Shown here piece by piece: positions 44,910 to 53,720 of a stretch of 64,000 nucleotides of DNA (positions are counted from its first letter, which is position 1; every line of letters starts with the position of its first letter). The notes beneath the pieces are model-generated. The model was not told the origin of the DNA. It saw only the letters and a program-made list of their open reading frames with translations, and made no database searches. Location of the stretch: contig JAGXTL010000019.1 of the NCBI GenBank assembly GCA_018333635.1, positions 43,089 to 107,088 on the forward strand. Direction: 5' to 3'. This stretch comes from Dethiobacter sp. Its GTDB lineage: Bacteria > Bacillota > Dethiobacteria > Dethiobacterales > Dethiobacteraceae. A program made the position numbers and the translations under genes.

Positions 44910-46643
44910 TTAGTAACGATTGCGCGGCGTGTAGTGCGTATGGAGAAGTTTGTGAGCTTTGGGGCTATTGGGTTCTCCGAGATATTCTTTGTAGAGTTGT
45001 TTTACTGCGGTGTTTTCATGAGACTTGCGGATGGTACTGGCGGCATCAATCTGGTAGATACCGGATGCACGTTTGGTGCGGTAATCAGAGCCGCCGTTAA
45101 TAGGTTGGCCGCCTCCGCCGATACAGCCGCCGGGGCAACCCATGATTTCTATAAAGTGGTAATCGGCTTCACCGCTTTTTATACGGTTCATAACTTCACG
45201 CGCATTTTTAAGACCGCTGGTGACGGCAATTTTAACGTCAACATTGTTAAGTTTGACAGTCGCTTCTTTGATACCGTCTAGACCACGGACGGCTTCATAC
45301 TCAAAGGTGGGTATCTCCTCACCGGTCACCAACTCATAGATGGTGCGCAAAGCTGCTTCCGCCACGCCACCGGTGGTTCCAAAAATAGTGGCCGCACCGC
45401 TCAGCATGCCAAAGGGCACATCAAATTCCTCATCATCAAGCTTAGAGACATCTAAGGATGCTTCTTTAATCATGCGAACTAATTCGCGGGTAGTGAGCAC
45501 AGCGTCCACATCCCGATAACCGCTGGCATTCATTTCCTGACGGGCAGCTTCGAATTTTTTGGCGGTACAGGGCATTAACGACACGGAATAGATATTAGCC
45601 GGGTCAATGCCATGCTTCTCAGCATAAAATGTTTTAGCAAGTGCGCCAAACATTTGCTGCGGCGACTTACAAGTGGAGAGGTTCTCTAAGAATTCCGGAA
45701 AGTTATGCTCAACAAATTTAATCCAGCCCGGACTGCAGGAAGTAATCAGAGGCAGAGGCCCGCCGTTGTTAAGTCTTCCCAGCAGCTCTGTACCCTCTTC
45801 CATAATCGTCAGGTCTGCGGTAAACTCGGTGGTAAAAATCTTGTCGAAACCGAGACGACGCAACGCCGCCGCCATTTTACCCGTCATCGGCAAGCCCGGC
45901 TCAAGGCCGAGGGCTTCTGCTATACTCACCTGTACTGCCGGTGCGGTTTGCACAATGACATGTTTCTTCGGGTCAGAAATCGCCTGCCAGACATCATCAA
46001 CCGCAGAGCGTTCATAGATGGCGCCCACAGGACAGGCGACAGCACACTGACCGCATTGGACGCAGACGCTATCCATCAGACCAACTCCCGGGGGTGGCCC
46101 TACTTCGGTATCAAAGCCCCGGCGATAAAAGGAAAGGGCGTCCACCGACTGGACATCACTGCAAACGCGAACACAACGGCTGCAGTAAATACATTTGTTA
46201 GGCTCGCGGATAAGCGCCGGACTGGAGTCATCTATCTCCAGTTCTCGTTTGCGTCCTTCGTAGGGAATCTCGCTCACACCCATGTCCAGCGCTAACTGCT
46301 GCAATTCACAGTTGAGGTTTCGCTTACAGGAAGGACAGGCTAAAGGATGATTGGCAAGAATCAACTCCAGATTTACGCGGCGGGCTTGGCGTACCATAGG
46401 CGTATTAGTGTTGACCACCATCTTATCTGCTACCGGCATTACACAAGCGGCTGCCAGATTGCGGGCGCCGGCCACTTCCACCACACAAATGCGGCATGCG
46501 CCATCAGGGCGCAGCATGGGATGGTGACAAAGAGTCGGTATTTTCACGCCGGCCAGTTTTGCTGCGTCCAAGATGGTAGCACCCCTGTCGACTTGGACAT
46601 CGTGACCGTCGATTTTAACTGTAACAATTTCCACTGTTTTCAC
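44910..46643 (-). CDS. hydA: [FeFe]-hydrogenase catalytic subunit, NAD(H)-linked multimeric type
   Basis: 577 residues: an N-terminal [2Fe-2S] domain (about 1-80), a His/Cys3 [4Fe-4S] site (HPLACPSCKRNLNC), a two-cluster ferredoxin domain (CIYCSRCVRVC and CVQCGQCAVACP) and the H-cluster domain. L1 reads TSCSPGW, L2 MPCTAKKFEA, L3 EIMGCPGGCIGGGGQP. The C-terminal tail is short and basic. It makes or uses H2. With the NuoF- and NuoE-like subunits next to it, it forms a trimeric or tetrameric enzyme of the HydABC/HndABCD class, known to couple ferredoxin and NAD(P). The L1 Ser is discussed under findings. The GTG start has AAGGAG just before it. Confidence 0.95.
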   Translation of the reverse strand: MKTVEIVTVKIDGHDVQVDRGATILDAAKLAGVKIPTLCHHPMLRPDGACRICVVEVAGARNLAAACVMPVADKMVVNTNTPMVRQARRVNLELILANHPLACPSCKRNLNCELQQLALDMGVSEIPYEGRKRELEIDDSSPALIREPNKCIYCSRCVRVCSDVQSVDALSFYRRGFDTEVGPPPGVGLMDSVCVQCGQCAVACPVGAIYERSAVDDVWQAISDPKKHVIVQTAPAVQVSIAEALGLEPGLPMTGKMAAALRRLGFDKIFTTEFTADLTIMEEGTELLGRLNNGGPLPLITSCSPGWIKFVEHNFPEFLENLSTCKSPQQMFGALAKTFYAEKHGIDPANIYSVSLMPCTAKKFEAARQEMNASGYRDVDAVLTTRELVRMIKEASLDVSKLDDEEFDVPFGMLSGAATIFGTTGGVAEAALRTIYELVTGEEIPTFEYEAVRGLDGIKEATVKLNNVDVKIAVTSGLKNAREVMNRIKSGEADYHFIEIMGCPGGCIGGGGQPINGGSDYRTKRASGIYQIDAASTIRKSHENTAVKQLYKEYLGEPNSPKAHKLLHTHYTPRNRY

Positions 46644-46661
46644 ACTCTCCTTGCAGTAGGA

Positions 46662-48455
46662 TTATTCTTTAACAATGGCATGGAATGGGCACCGCTCCAC
46701 GCAGACCCCGCATTTGATGCACTTAACCATATCAAGTTGATGAGCTTGTTTACGCTCGCCGCTGATTGCTCCCACAGGGCAAATCTTTGCGCAGACAGTA
46801 CAACCTACGCAAGTGTGGTCGTCGATCCGGTAGTAGAAAAGAGCCTGACAGACACCGGCAGGACATTTCTTGTCATTAATATGGGCTTCATATTCGTGAC
46901 GGAAATGGCGCAGTGTGCTTAAAATCGGATTGGGCGCAGTCTGCCCTAGGCCGCAAAGAGCGCTCGCCTTAATTGAATATGCCAACTTTTCCATCTTGGC
47001 GATATCTTCGGGAACACCCTCTCCGGCGCAGATGCGTTCCAAAATCTCCAACAAGCGCATCGTCCCTTCCCGGCACGGGGTACACTTCCCACATGATTCA
47101 GAACGTGTAAAGGACAAGAAATAGCGAGCCACGTCTACGATACAAGATTCGTCATCCATGACTACCAAACCGCCGGAACCCATCATGGCACCGGCCTGAA
47201 TTAAGGAGTCATAGTCAATGGGCAAGTCCAGCTTGTTTTCAGGGAGGCAGCCGCCGGAGGGGCCGCCAATCTGAACGGCTTTAAACTTTTTCCCTTCAAA
47301 TGTGCCACCGCCGATTTCGTAGATAATTTCCCGCATAGTGATACCCATTGGGACTTCCACCAGGCCGGTATTGCGTAGTTTGCCTGTGAGGGCGAATACT
47401 TTCGTTCCTTTGCTGCGCTCTGTGCCGACGGCGGCAAATTTGTCGGCACCATACAGAATGATTTGCGGCACATTGGCAAATGTTTCCACATTGTTGATGA
47501 CTGTCGGCTTACCGAAAAGGCCTTTAACGGCAGGGAAAGGAGGCCGAGAGCGGGGAATGCCACGCTCTCCTTCGATGGAAGCAATTAACGCTGTCTCCTC
47601 GCCGCAAACGAAAGCGCCGGCGCCTTCTTTAATTTTTAAGGTAAGACTGAAATTTGAACCAAGAATATTTTTCCCCAGCAGACCCAGCTCTTCAGCTTGG
47701 CTGATCGCGGTTTGAATACGTTTAATCGCCAGCGGATACTCGGCACGAATGTAGAGGTACCCTTCATCAGCTCCGATGGCATAGGCGGCAATCATCATGC
47801 CCTCTAGAATGTTGTGCGGGTCCCCTTCCAGCAGACTCCGATCCATAAAAGCACCGGGATCACCTTCGTCGGCATTGCAGACAATATACTTTTTAGCTCC
47901 TGCTGCTTTGGCGCAGAACTCCCACTTTGTCCCGGTAGGAAATCCGCCGCCACCCCGGCCGCGTAAGCCGGCCGCTTTGACGGCATGAGTCACTTCTTCA
48001 GGCGTCATTTCAGAAAGCATCTTTTCAAGCGCTGCGTAGCCGCCACGGGCAAGGTACTCATTAAAATTTTCCGGATCTATATAACCGCAGTTACGCAAAG
48101 CAATCCGTTGCTGCTTGCGATAAAAGTCGATTTCTTGATACTTTGGCACTTTGTCGAGAGAAAGCGGCTCGGTAAAGAAAAGACGGGATACCGGACGACC
48201 CTTCATTAGATGTTCCCCGACAATTTCCTGCACATCTTTAACTTCTACCCGGCAATACATGACGCCTTCAGGATAGACGATGACAAGCGGTCCCTTTTCA
48301 CAGAAGCCATGGCAGCCGGTTTCAACAATTTTGATCTCCTCATCCAGTTTTCTCTTGCGCAATTCTTCTTGGAAAGCTGCTATTACATCCTTACAGCCGG
48401 AAGAAACACAACCTGTTCCTCCGCAAATCAGCAGGTGCCCACGATAAAAAACCAC
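46662..48455 (-). CDS. hydB: NADH-binding flavoprotein subunit of hydrogenase (NuoF/HydB type)
   Basis: 597 residues. It has an N-terminal thioredoxin-like [2Fe-2S] domain (1-95), then an FMN/NAD(H) domain with GRGGGGFPTGTKWEF and CNADEGDPGAFMDRSLLEGD, and an SLBB domain. A [4Fe-4S] site SCGKCTPCREGT and a C-terminal two-cluster ferredoxin (CVGCTVCAKICP, CIKCGVCVERCP) follow. It carries the flavin where electron bifurcation is proposed in HydABC enzymes. Short gap (19 bases) to hydA. GTG start after GGGGAAGAG. Confidence 0.95.
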   Translation of the reverse strand: MVFYRGHLLICGGTGCVSSGCKDVIAAFQEELRKRKLDEEIKIVETGCHGFCEKGPLVIVYPEGVMYCRVEVKDVQEIVGEHLMKGRPVSRLFFTEPLSLDKVPKYQEIDFYRKQQRIALRNCGYIDPENFNEYLARGGYAALEKMLSEMTPEEVTHAVKAAGLRGRGGGGFPTGTKWEFCAKAAGAKKYIVCNADEGDPGAFMDRSLLEGDPHNILEGMMIAAYAIGADEGYLYIRAEYPLAIKRIQTAISQAEELGLLGKNILGSNFSLTLKIKEGAGAFVCGEETALIASIEGERGIPRSRPPFPAVKGLFGKPTVINNVETFANVPQIILYGADKFAAVGTERSKGTKVFALTGKLRNTGLVEVPMGITMREIIYEIGGGTFEGKKFKAVQIGGPSGGCLPENKLDLPIDYDSLIQAGAMMGSGGLVVMDDESCIVDVARYFLSFTRSESCGKCTPCREGTMRLLEILERICAGEGVPEDIAKMEKLAYSIKASALCGLGQTAPNPILSTLRHFRHEYEAHINDKKCPAGVCQALFYYRIDDHTCVGCTVCAKICPVGAISGERKQAHQLDMVKCIKCGVCVERCPFHAIVKE

Positions 48456-48501
48456 GTTAACTCTCTTCCCCTTTCTTAAGCTGCTTTACTGCGGCGCTAT
48501 T

Positions 48502-48876
48502 TTACCTGGCAATTCTGCCAACCACCAGGCCTTCCACGACACGGCCGTTGACAATATGCTCGCCTACAATCCTTGACACATCACGCGGCACCACTCGGCC
48601 GTAGGTAACGCGATCCTCGTTAGGGCGCACCACATCAAGAAGCACCTCCCGTTCACACATCCCAATACAGCCGGTTTTTGTGACACTGACATTTTTAATG
48701 TTTCTGCGCTGCAGCTCTTTTAAGAGCTCTGTAACCACTTCTCTCGCACCGGCAGCGATGCCGCAGGTGCCCATGCCGACAATGACTTGAATATCACATG
48801 TTTGACGGGCAGTCATTTCGCCAAGCGCATCCTTGCGGAGTGCACGCAGATCTTCCATAGTCAGCAATTTGTTCAT
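48502..48876 (-). CDS. Thioredoxin-like [2Fe-2S] ferredoxin, HndB type
   Basis: 124 residues: VIVGMGTCGIAAGAREVV and TKTGCIGMCEREVLLDVV provide four cysteines for a [2Fe-2S] cluster in a thioredoxin-like fold. Position between the ATPase and the NuoF-like gene, as in hnd operons, supports a small electron-carrier subunit. Its ATG overlaps the ATPase stop (ATGA). Confidence 0.9.
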   Translation of the reverse strand: MNKLLTMEDLRALRKDALGEMTARQTCDIQVIVGMGTCGIAAGAREVVTELLKELQRRNIKNVSVTKTGCIGMCEREVLLDVVRPNEDRVTYGRVVPRDVSRIVGEHIVNGRVVEGLVVGRIAR

Positions 48877-49430
48877 GAAGACTCACCTCCGTAGATTGTC
48901 TGCAATTGTTCGCGAATCTTTTCTTCCAATACGATTAGATGTTCCGGACGATCAAAGCGAAAGGAAATTCCCAAAAATTCTCCGAATTTTAAGCTTGAAA
49001 TCTTTATCTTCTTGTTTTTATAGATATGCAGATATTCAAATGTCACTTCTGTTTCACCCATAAACGCGTTAATGATTGTGCCGGCAATATCGCCCAGCGG
49101 TTGCCTGTCGGGATGACTGTGTGAAAATGTGGCTATTACTTCCGTACCGTAACCGGGACTGGATTCAATCCGTAACTGCCCTCCGCACTGTGTTACCGCC
49201 ATCTCCAAAAAAGCCAGCCCCAGCCCAACCCGCCTTGTCTTACGAGCGGTGCAGAATGGAGAAGTGGCATTTGCGCATTGCTCCGCAGTCATGCCGCAGC
49301 CGTTGTCTGTCACAACAAATGACAACTCGTCTTCTTCCGGTGCATCTTTTACTACCAGTGTAATTTTATTCGCCCCGGCTTCCATGCTGTTCTGCAGCAA
49401 ATCGAGAATGTGGAGCGAAAGTTCCTGCAA
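48873..49430 (-). CDS. Histidine-kinase-type ATPase of the hydrogenase operon
   Basis: 185 residues with an HATPase_c fold: N box LLQNSMEAGANKI, G1 DNGCGM, then GLGLAFLEMAV. A C-terminal segment of about 60 residues has no recognised domain. There is no His phosphoacceptor domain, so it is more like an anti-sigma kinase or sensory ATPase. It sits between the NuoE-like and HndB-like genes, a position it keeps in other Firmicutes hydrogenase operons as far as I recall. It may regulate or assemble the enzyme. TTG start with AAGGGGG eight bases upstream. Confidence 0.82.
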   Translation of the reverse strand: MQELSLHILDLLQNSMEAGANKITLVVKDAPEEDELSFVVTDNGCGMTAEQCANATSPFCTARKTRRVGLGLAFLEMAVTQCGGQLRIESSPGYGTEVIATFSHSHPDRQPLGDIAGTIINAFMGETEVTFEYLHIYKNKKIKISSLKFGEFLGISFRFDRPEHLIVLEEKIREQLQTIYGGESS

Positions 49431-49443
49431 TTCTGTAACCCCC

Positions 49444-49947
49444 TTATTCGTACAAAGAAAGAATGAGAGGCACTTTATCAGCAGTCAGGCGTCCGTGCGT
49501 ATCACTGTTAATCATCACTACCGGCGCTAAGCCGCAAGCACCGATACAAGCAACCGATTCAAAAGTAAACCGCAGATCTTCAGTAGTCTCACCGACATCG
49601 ACACCTAACTCTTCCTTAATTTTGCCTACGATGCGAGAAACACCGCGCACATGGCAAGCCGTCCCCTGGCAGACACGAATGACATTCCGCCCACGCGGTT
49701 TAAGGTGGAACTGAGAGTAGAATGTCACCACACCATATATTTTTGCTTTTGGAACATCCAGCGCTTCTGAGATACGCAAAAGAACCGCTTCCGGCAGATA
49801 GCCGTAAATGTTTTGCGCCTGCTGCAAGACAAAAATTAACATCTCAGGGCTTTTCTTATCCTTCTGCAGCAGTGCCTCTAACTTATGATACATACCATCA
49901 GAGATGAACTCGGTGCATTTTTCCAGCTTTACTTGTTCGAGTGCCAT
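49444..49947 (-). CDS. hydC: [2Fe-2S] NuoE-type hydrogenase subunit
   Basis: 167 residues with the NuoE/HydC fold: a helical N-terminal half (LIFVLQQAQNIYGYLPEAVL) and a thioredoxin-like C-terminal half whose cluster Cys are CQGTACHV and CIGACGLAP. It passes electrons between the flavin subunit and the rest of the complex. A strong AAGGAGG lies 6 bases before the ATG. Only 39 bases separate it from the PHP gene, so transcription probably runs through. Confidence 0.94.
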   Translation of the reverse strand: MALEQVKLEKCTEFISDGMYHKLEALLQKDKKSPEMLIFVLQQAQNIYGYLPEAVLLRISEALDVPKAKIYGVVTFYSQFHLKPRGRNVIRVCQGTACHVRGVSRIVGKIKEELGVDVGETTEDLRFTFESVACIGACGLAPVVMINSDTHGRLTADKVPLILSLYE

Positions 49948-49986
49948 GTTGATCCTCCTTGAAGTTTTAAATTATTGACCTCTGCC

Positions 49987-50733
49987 TTAACTTTTAATAC
50001 AAACTTTCCTGCCACTCTCCCCCCTTAATGCCATACTGATTTCAGAGAGGTTTACATCCTCAGCCACAAAAAAATAGGTATATTTTTCTTGGCAAAGCAT
50101 CGGTAGACAGTGGGCGTCGGAAGAGCAGAGCAGCGGATAGCCCACAGTGCTCGGGTGCTTTCTATGCAGCGCGGCGGCTGCAGAGCTTGTTTCAAGCGCG
50201 GCTACCGGCAACTGCGGCGGGATAAAGCCCAAGTTTCCTAGCAGACTGTACTGGGGGCGATCAACATGGGCGGCGATGGACAAGCCCTGAAGCCCGGCAA
50301 CTGCACAACAAACAGCTTCTACCGACAAATCAAGAGATGCCAATAGTTTCCGCTGCTCAAACCTGACAACTTGATCGCTGGCGGTAACGACCGCCTGTAT
50401 CTCCCCTGTATTTCCAGACAGCAGGCTTGGCGGAAGATGTTGATCAACTAAAGCGGCAAAAGAGACGGCCGAACCTTCACTTGGGAAGAGACAAACCAGA
50501 TGTACTTCCTCCCGCGTTTGCACTTCCATACCAAAAAGCACAGTGATCCCCGTGCCGTCGGCTGCTTCCCGGCAGGCAGCCACATTATCAATAGCATGAT
50601 GGTCAGTGACAGCAAGCAAATTGATACCTAAGAGTTTAGCAGTATTGATAATCTCACGCGGACTCATATCAAGGTCGGCACAGGCAGAAAGTACGGTGTG
50701 GACGTGCAGGTCAGCTTTAATCCATTTCAGCAT
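49987..50733 (-). CDS. PHP-domain phosphoesterase
   Basis: About 248 residues. The PHP metal site is visible: ADLHVHTVLSACADLDMSP, AVTDHHAIDNV, then EVQTREEVHLVCLF, AAHVDRP and SSDAHCLPM. It is a short PHP domain like those in tRNA- or nucleotide-phosphate phosphatases (YciV/RNase AM type). I start at the ATG at 50733, coupled to the end of the DRTGG gene; the frame is open 44 codons further but without a start site. It lies in the hydrogenase operon with unknown role. Confidence 0.82.
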   Translation of the reverse strand: MLKWIKADLHVHTVLSACADLDMSPREIINTAKLLGINLLAVTDHHAIDNVAACREAADGTGITVLFGMEVQTREEVHLVCLFPSEGSAVSFAALVDQHLPPSLLSGNTGEIQAVVTASDQVVRFEQRKLLASLDLSVEAVCCAVAGLQGLSIAAHVDRPQYSLLGNLGFIPPQLPVAALETSSAAAALHRKHPSTVGYPLLCSSDAHCLPMLCQEKYTYFFVAEDVNLSEISMALRGESGRKVCIKS

Positions 50734-51085
50734 AGGCGCTGGGCTGCAGCCCGCAAACATACAATCTCCCTGCCAATTCATAGATTGGCAGTGTCGAGGC
50801 AAACAAGTTAATTTCTTCCTCATTTGCTTTGCGGATGGTTTCCTCTTGGCAGGGCATTCCGCCACCGATAACTACGCAAGACAACTGTAAAAGCGAGGCT
50901 AACGCCACAATGTTTTGATGCCCCTGGTGCGTCAGCCAAAGATCGTTTTGTTTGGCATTAGCCATCACTAAACTGATTAAATCAGCAACATAAATGCCGC
51001 TCACAGTCTTTTCATCACCTTGGAAATCGGTTAGTCTGTTTAAAGTCAATTCTTTTACTATTTGACTCAGAAGCAAGTCAGTCAC
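50717..51085 (-). CDS. DRTGG-like domain protein
   Basis: 122 residues with the pattern of a DRTGG domain: VSGIYVADLISLVMANAKQNDLWLTHQGHQNIVALASLLQ, then CVVIGGGMPCQEETIRKANEEEINLFA. In other proteins this domain adjoins HPr kinase or CBS regulators. Homologues are repeatedly found between Fe-hydrogenase sensors and ATPases in Clostridia. It overlaps both neighbours. Function unknown; perhaps a regulatory ligand-binding domain. Confidence 0.75.
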   Translation of the reverse strand: MTDLLLSQIVKELTLNRLTDFQGDEKTVSGIYVADLISLVMANAKQNDLWLTHQGHQNIVALASLLQLSCVVIGGGMPCQEETIRKANEEEINLFASTLPIYELAGRLYVCGLQPSAYAEMD

Positions 51086-52427
51086 TCTCCTTGGCTTTAT
51101 CTTTTGCTGCCCGATTTAGGGATGGCGGAAGGATCTTGCTCAGCACTAAAACTTCATCGGCCAGTAGCATAATTTTTTCGCGCAGCTTAAAAATGCAATC
51201 TATTTCCAGCGCCTTGTTTAGTGCCACATCCTCTGCCAGAGCTTTACACGTTGGCGAACCGCAGGAGCCGCAGTCAAGGCCGGGCAGCTGTTCCAAAACG
51301 AGATCATACTGCTTCATAATTTTGATCGCTTCTTCCAGGCCCGGAGCAAAAGCTCCTGCACTTATAGATTCGGGTACAACGATTTGTGCTTTCACCTCCA
51401 GCTCTTCTGCGGAGAAAGGCGTTGCCCGCTCCAACTGGGCTGATACTGAGCCTTGTTCTTTCATCAGCCAGCGTAGCTGCACTCTGGCTTGAAAACGGCT
51501 CTGAATATTAAGAAAACCACCGACACAACCACCGTCACACGCTTGCAGCTCCAAAAAATCAATGCCTTGAAGACGATTCATGTCAACCTCGTCTAAAAGC
51601 TTTTGCACATTACGGATGCCGTCCACCGTCAAATAATTTGCCGCCTGTACTGCCGCCTGTTCGCCGCCAGCCATACTCCATTTGATACCCCGAACTCCCG
51701 GTGCCACCATAAACTTAAAATCAATGTCCGGGTTGTTTAAGCCCCTTATCTTAGGAAAAATTTCTGCCACAGAAATTACCCCATCGACGCTGCAGTCAGT
51801 TTGATGAAGCAGATTTTTAACCGCGGAAGCTTTGGCAGAGCAGGGTGTGAGGAAAAATGTGCCAATTTGTTCAGGAGCTAAGCCTGTCTCACGGGCGGCA
51901 TAGATTTTGGCCAGTCTGCCGGCAAGCTCCATGGGAGACTCCAATGGAATAAGCTGTGATATAAGGCCGGGAAATTTTACCTGAATCAGGCGAACGACAG
52001 CTGGGCAGGCGGAGGAAATCAATGGGGCATCATTATTTTTTTTGTGCAAAATTTCTTTAATTTTTTCGGAAACGACTTCAGCGGCAAAAGCTACATCCAT
52101 AATGTGGTCGAATCCAAGATGGCGAAGCGCGGCATGAACATGACAGATGGTGGTGCTTTTCTTAAACTGACCATAAAAAGATGGCGGAACGAGTGCGACC
52201 TTGTATGGAAAGCGTTCTATTGCAGAGAGTCCGTCGGTAACCACAGCCTTTGCTAAATTGGGGCAGGCACGAATACACTCGCCGCAATCAATGCAACGCT
52301 CCTCAGAAATCATTGCCTTCCCTTGGCGAACACGGATGGCTTCCGTCGGACACTGCTTAATGCAGTTGACGCAGCCGCTACATTTTTCGTGTTTCAAGAA
52401 GACCGAGTGGCGGTATTTTTCGCTCAT
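51078..52427 (-). CDS. Sensory-type [FeFe]-hydrogenase-like protein with C-terminal Fe-S domain
   Basis: About 449 residues: a two-cluster ferredoxin (CSGCVNCIKQCP, CIDCGECIRACP), then a hydrogenase-like domain whose L1 is SSACPAVVRLI, L2 TPCSAKASAV and L3 LQACDGGCVGG. All four H-cluster cysteine ligands are present, but the proton-relay Cys is replaced. A C-terminal [4Fe-4S] domain is CGSCGSPTCKALAEDV. This matches group C/D sensory hydrogenases. It should report H2 or redox state rather than turn over fast. The ATG at 52427 has GGAGG 11 bases before it; a GTG at 52448 is also possible. Confidence 0.85.
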   Translation of the reverse strand: MSEKYRHSVFLKHEKCSGCVNCIKQCPTEAIRVRQGKAMISEERCIDCGECIRACPNLAKAVVTDGLSAIERFPYKVALVPPSFYGQFKKSTTICHVHAALRHLGFDHIMDVAFAAEVVSEKIKEILHKKNNDAPLISSACPAVVRLIQVKFPGLISQLIPLESPMELAGRLAKIYAARETGLAPEQIGTFFLTPCSAKASAVKNLLHQTDCSVDGVISVAEIFPKIRGLNNPDIDFKFMVAPGVRGIKWSMAGGEQAAVQAANYLTVDGIRNVQKLLDEVDMNRLQGIDFLELQACDGGCVGGFLNIQSRFQARVQLRWLMKEQGSVSAQLERATPFSAEELEVKAQIVVPESISAGAFAPGLEEAIKIMKQYDLVLEQLPGLDCGSCGSPTCKALAEDVALNKALEIDCIFKLREKIMLLADEVLVLSKILPPSLNRAAKDKAKESD

Positions 52428-52448
52428 TCTTTTTCTAGCCTCCGACAC

Positions 52449-53264
52449 TTAATAACGAAGCGATATTTCAAGCCTGGTGCCAACACCGACTGCTGACTGC
52501 ATAATCAGACTATCTGCGCAGCGATTGATATTTGGCAACCCCATGCCGGCACCATAACCCATTTCCCGTACTGCCTGCGGAGCAGTGGAATAGCCCTCCT
52601 GCATCGCCAGGTCGATATCTAAAATACCAGGCCCTTCATCTTCCACAATGATGAGGACAGTATTGGGGCTCAATTTTAATTGCAGCTTGCCGCAACGAGC
52701 ATGAATAATGACGTTTAATTCAGCCTCATAAGCGGCGATTGCTGCCCGTGTCACTGTTTTATGATGCACACCCAGGTTTTCCAGACGTTGTTTGATTTTT
52801 TTAGTGACATGGCCTGCCGCAAGGAAATCACCGCCACTGATGGGATATTCAACAATGGTGATGAGCTTATCCTCTGCTTTCTGCGGGACAATTTCCGCCT
52901 TCTCTTTGACCCGCTTTGTCCCGGGCAGCCCAGCCTGAAAAAGAAGTCCGGCTGCTTCATATTTAGCCAGCGGAGTGCTAAAACAGTTAATGCCATCTTT
53001 AATTGCTTGTTGTAAAAAATCTGCGCCCGGCTGCCTTCCTTGCACAAAAACTATAGCTTTTATATTCGTAAGAGAGATTAGCGTTGTTAACTGCGGCCCG
53101 ATTAATGAAGTTAAAAGCAAGACGCCGTCTGAGCCTAGAGATTCCAAAGAAAGGACATCGCTTACTAAATCTGCATCGCAAACGCAGTAAACCTCGCTCT
53201 CATTGAACTCGGTTCCGGCAAGCAAAGTGGCCTCTAAAAGTTGTCTAATTTCAGCAAGCTTCAT
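52449..53264 (-). CDS. DRTGG-HATPase regulatory protein
   Basis: 271 residues. The N-terminal part (about 1-115) is a DRTGG-like domain; the C-terminal part (130-271) is an anti-sigma-factor-type HATPase with VEDEGPGILDIDLAMQEGYSTAP and GYGAGMGLPNINRCAD. It is the first gene of the hydrogenase operon and lies directly behind the sigma-54 promoter. GGAGGGCGG precedes the ATG. The role is inferred as signal transduction with the hydrogenase-like sensor. Confidence 0.8.
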   Translation of the reverse strand: MKLAEIRQLLEATLLAGTEFNESEVYCVCDADLVSDVLSLESLGSDGVLLLTSLIGPQLTTLISLTNIKAIVFVQGRQPGADFLQQAIKDGINCFSTPLAKYEAAGLLFQAGLPGTKRVKEKAEIVPQKAEDKLITIVEYPISGGDFLAAGHVTKKIKQRLENLGVHHKTVTRAAIAAYEAELNVIIHARCGKLQLKLSPNTVLIIVEDEGPGILDIDLAMQEGYSTAPQAVREMGYGAGMGLPNINRCADSLIMQSAVGVGTRLEISLRY

Positions 53265-53340
53265 AGCCGCCCTCCAATTATGACCCTAATCCTCTGCAAC
53301 CCCCATCTTGCGGGTAAAACAGTTCCTTCTTTGATACTAT

Positions 53341-53359
53341 AAGCAATAACTATGCCAAG
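53341..53359 (-). promoter_or_regulatory. Sigma-54 promoter of the hydrogenase operon
   Basis: The minus strand reads CTTGGCATAGTTATTGCTT. The GG and GC dinucleotides are separated by exactly ten bases, as in the -24/-12 consensus TGGCAC-N5-TTGC. Predicted start is near 53331, about 67 bases before the first ATG. A sigma-54 activator is encoded in the same locus. Confidence 0.85.
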
Positions 53360-53434
53360 TTCTTGAGAGCAGCAAAAATTGCTGAAAACCAGCCCAATAA
53401 CTAGAACCTTTAATATGACGATGCGAAAACAAAC

Positions 53435-53451
53435 TGTCCGAATTTGGAACA
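53435..53451. promoter_or_regulatory. Upstream activator site A
   Basis: TGTCCGAATTTGGAACA, an inverted repeat of the form TGTC-N9-GACA with one mismatch, centred about 112 bases before the predicted sigma-54 start. Confidence 0.65.
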
Positions 53452-53503
53452 GTTAAAATTTTCACAAAATTTAATTCAAGCACTGATCGGCACTCACACC
53501 TGT

Positions 53504-53520
53504 TGTCCGGGAAACAGACA
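53504..53520. promoter_or_regulatory. Upstream activator site B
   Basis: TGTCCGGGAAACAGACA, same 17-base form as site A and sharing its first six bases and its ACAGT end, centred about 181 bases upstream of the predicted start. The 53280-53720 interval has no gene. Confidence 0.65.
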
Positions 53521-53623
53521 GTGTATAATTATATGGACACTTTAGCTTTACTGCCTCGCCATGAAGCTAGTGCTATTTGGTGTTTTGACAAATAAAAAAC
53601 GCCCTCTGTTTTTTTAATACGTA

Positions 53624-53673
53624 GCAAAAAAAGTAAAGCCCCCGGTTTTACTTTTCGGCTAAAGCGGGGGCTT
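53624..53673 (-). terminator. Terminator of the LysM gene
   Basis: AAGCCCCCG/CGGGGGCTT stem with a 20-base loop, followed on the minus strand by TACTTTTTTT. It ends 48 bases after the LysM stop. Confidence 0.8.
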
Positions 53674-53720
53674 GCCAGGTTTAAGCGACATATTTCACAA
53701 CGTAGTTGTGGTCTGGGTGG

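Noticed and set aside
53504..53530. Plus-strand promoter TTGTCC...TATAAT
   Set aside because: Spacer is 15 bases, no plus-strand gene follows, and the bases are better explained as operator site B.
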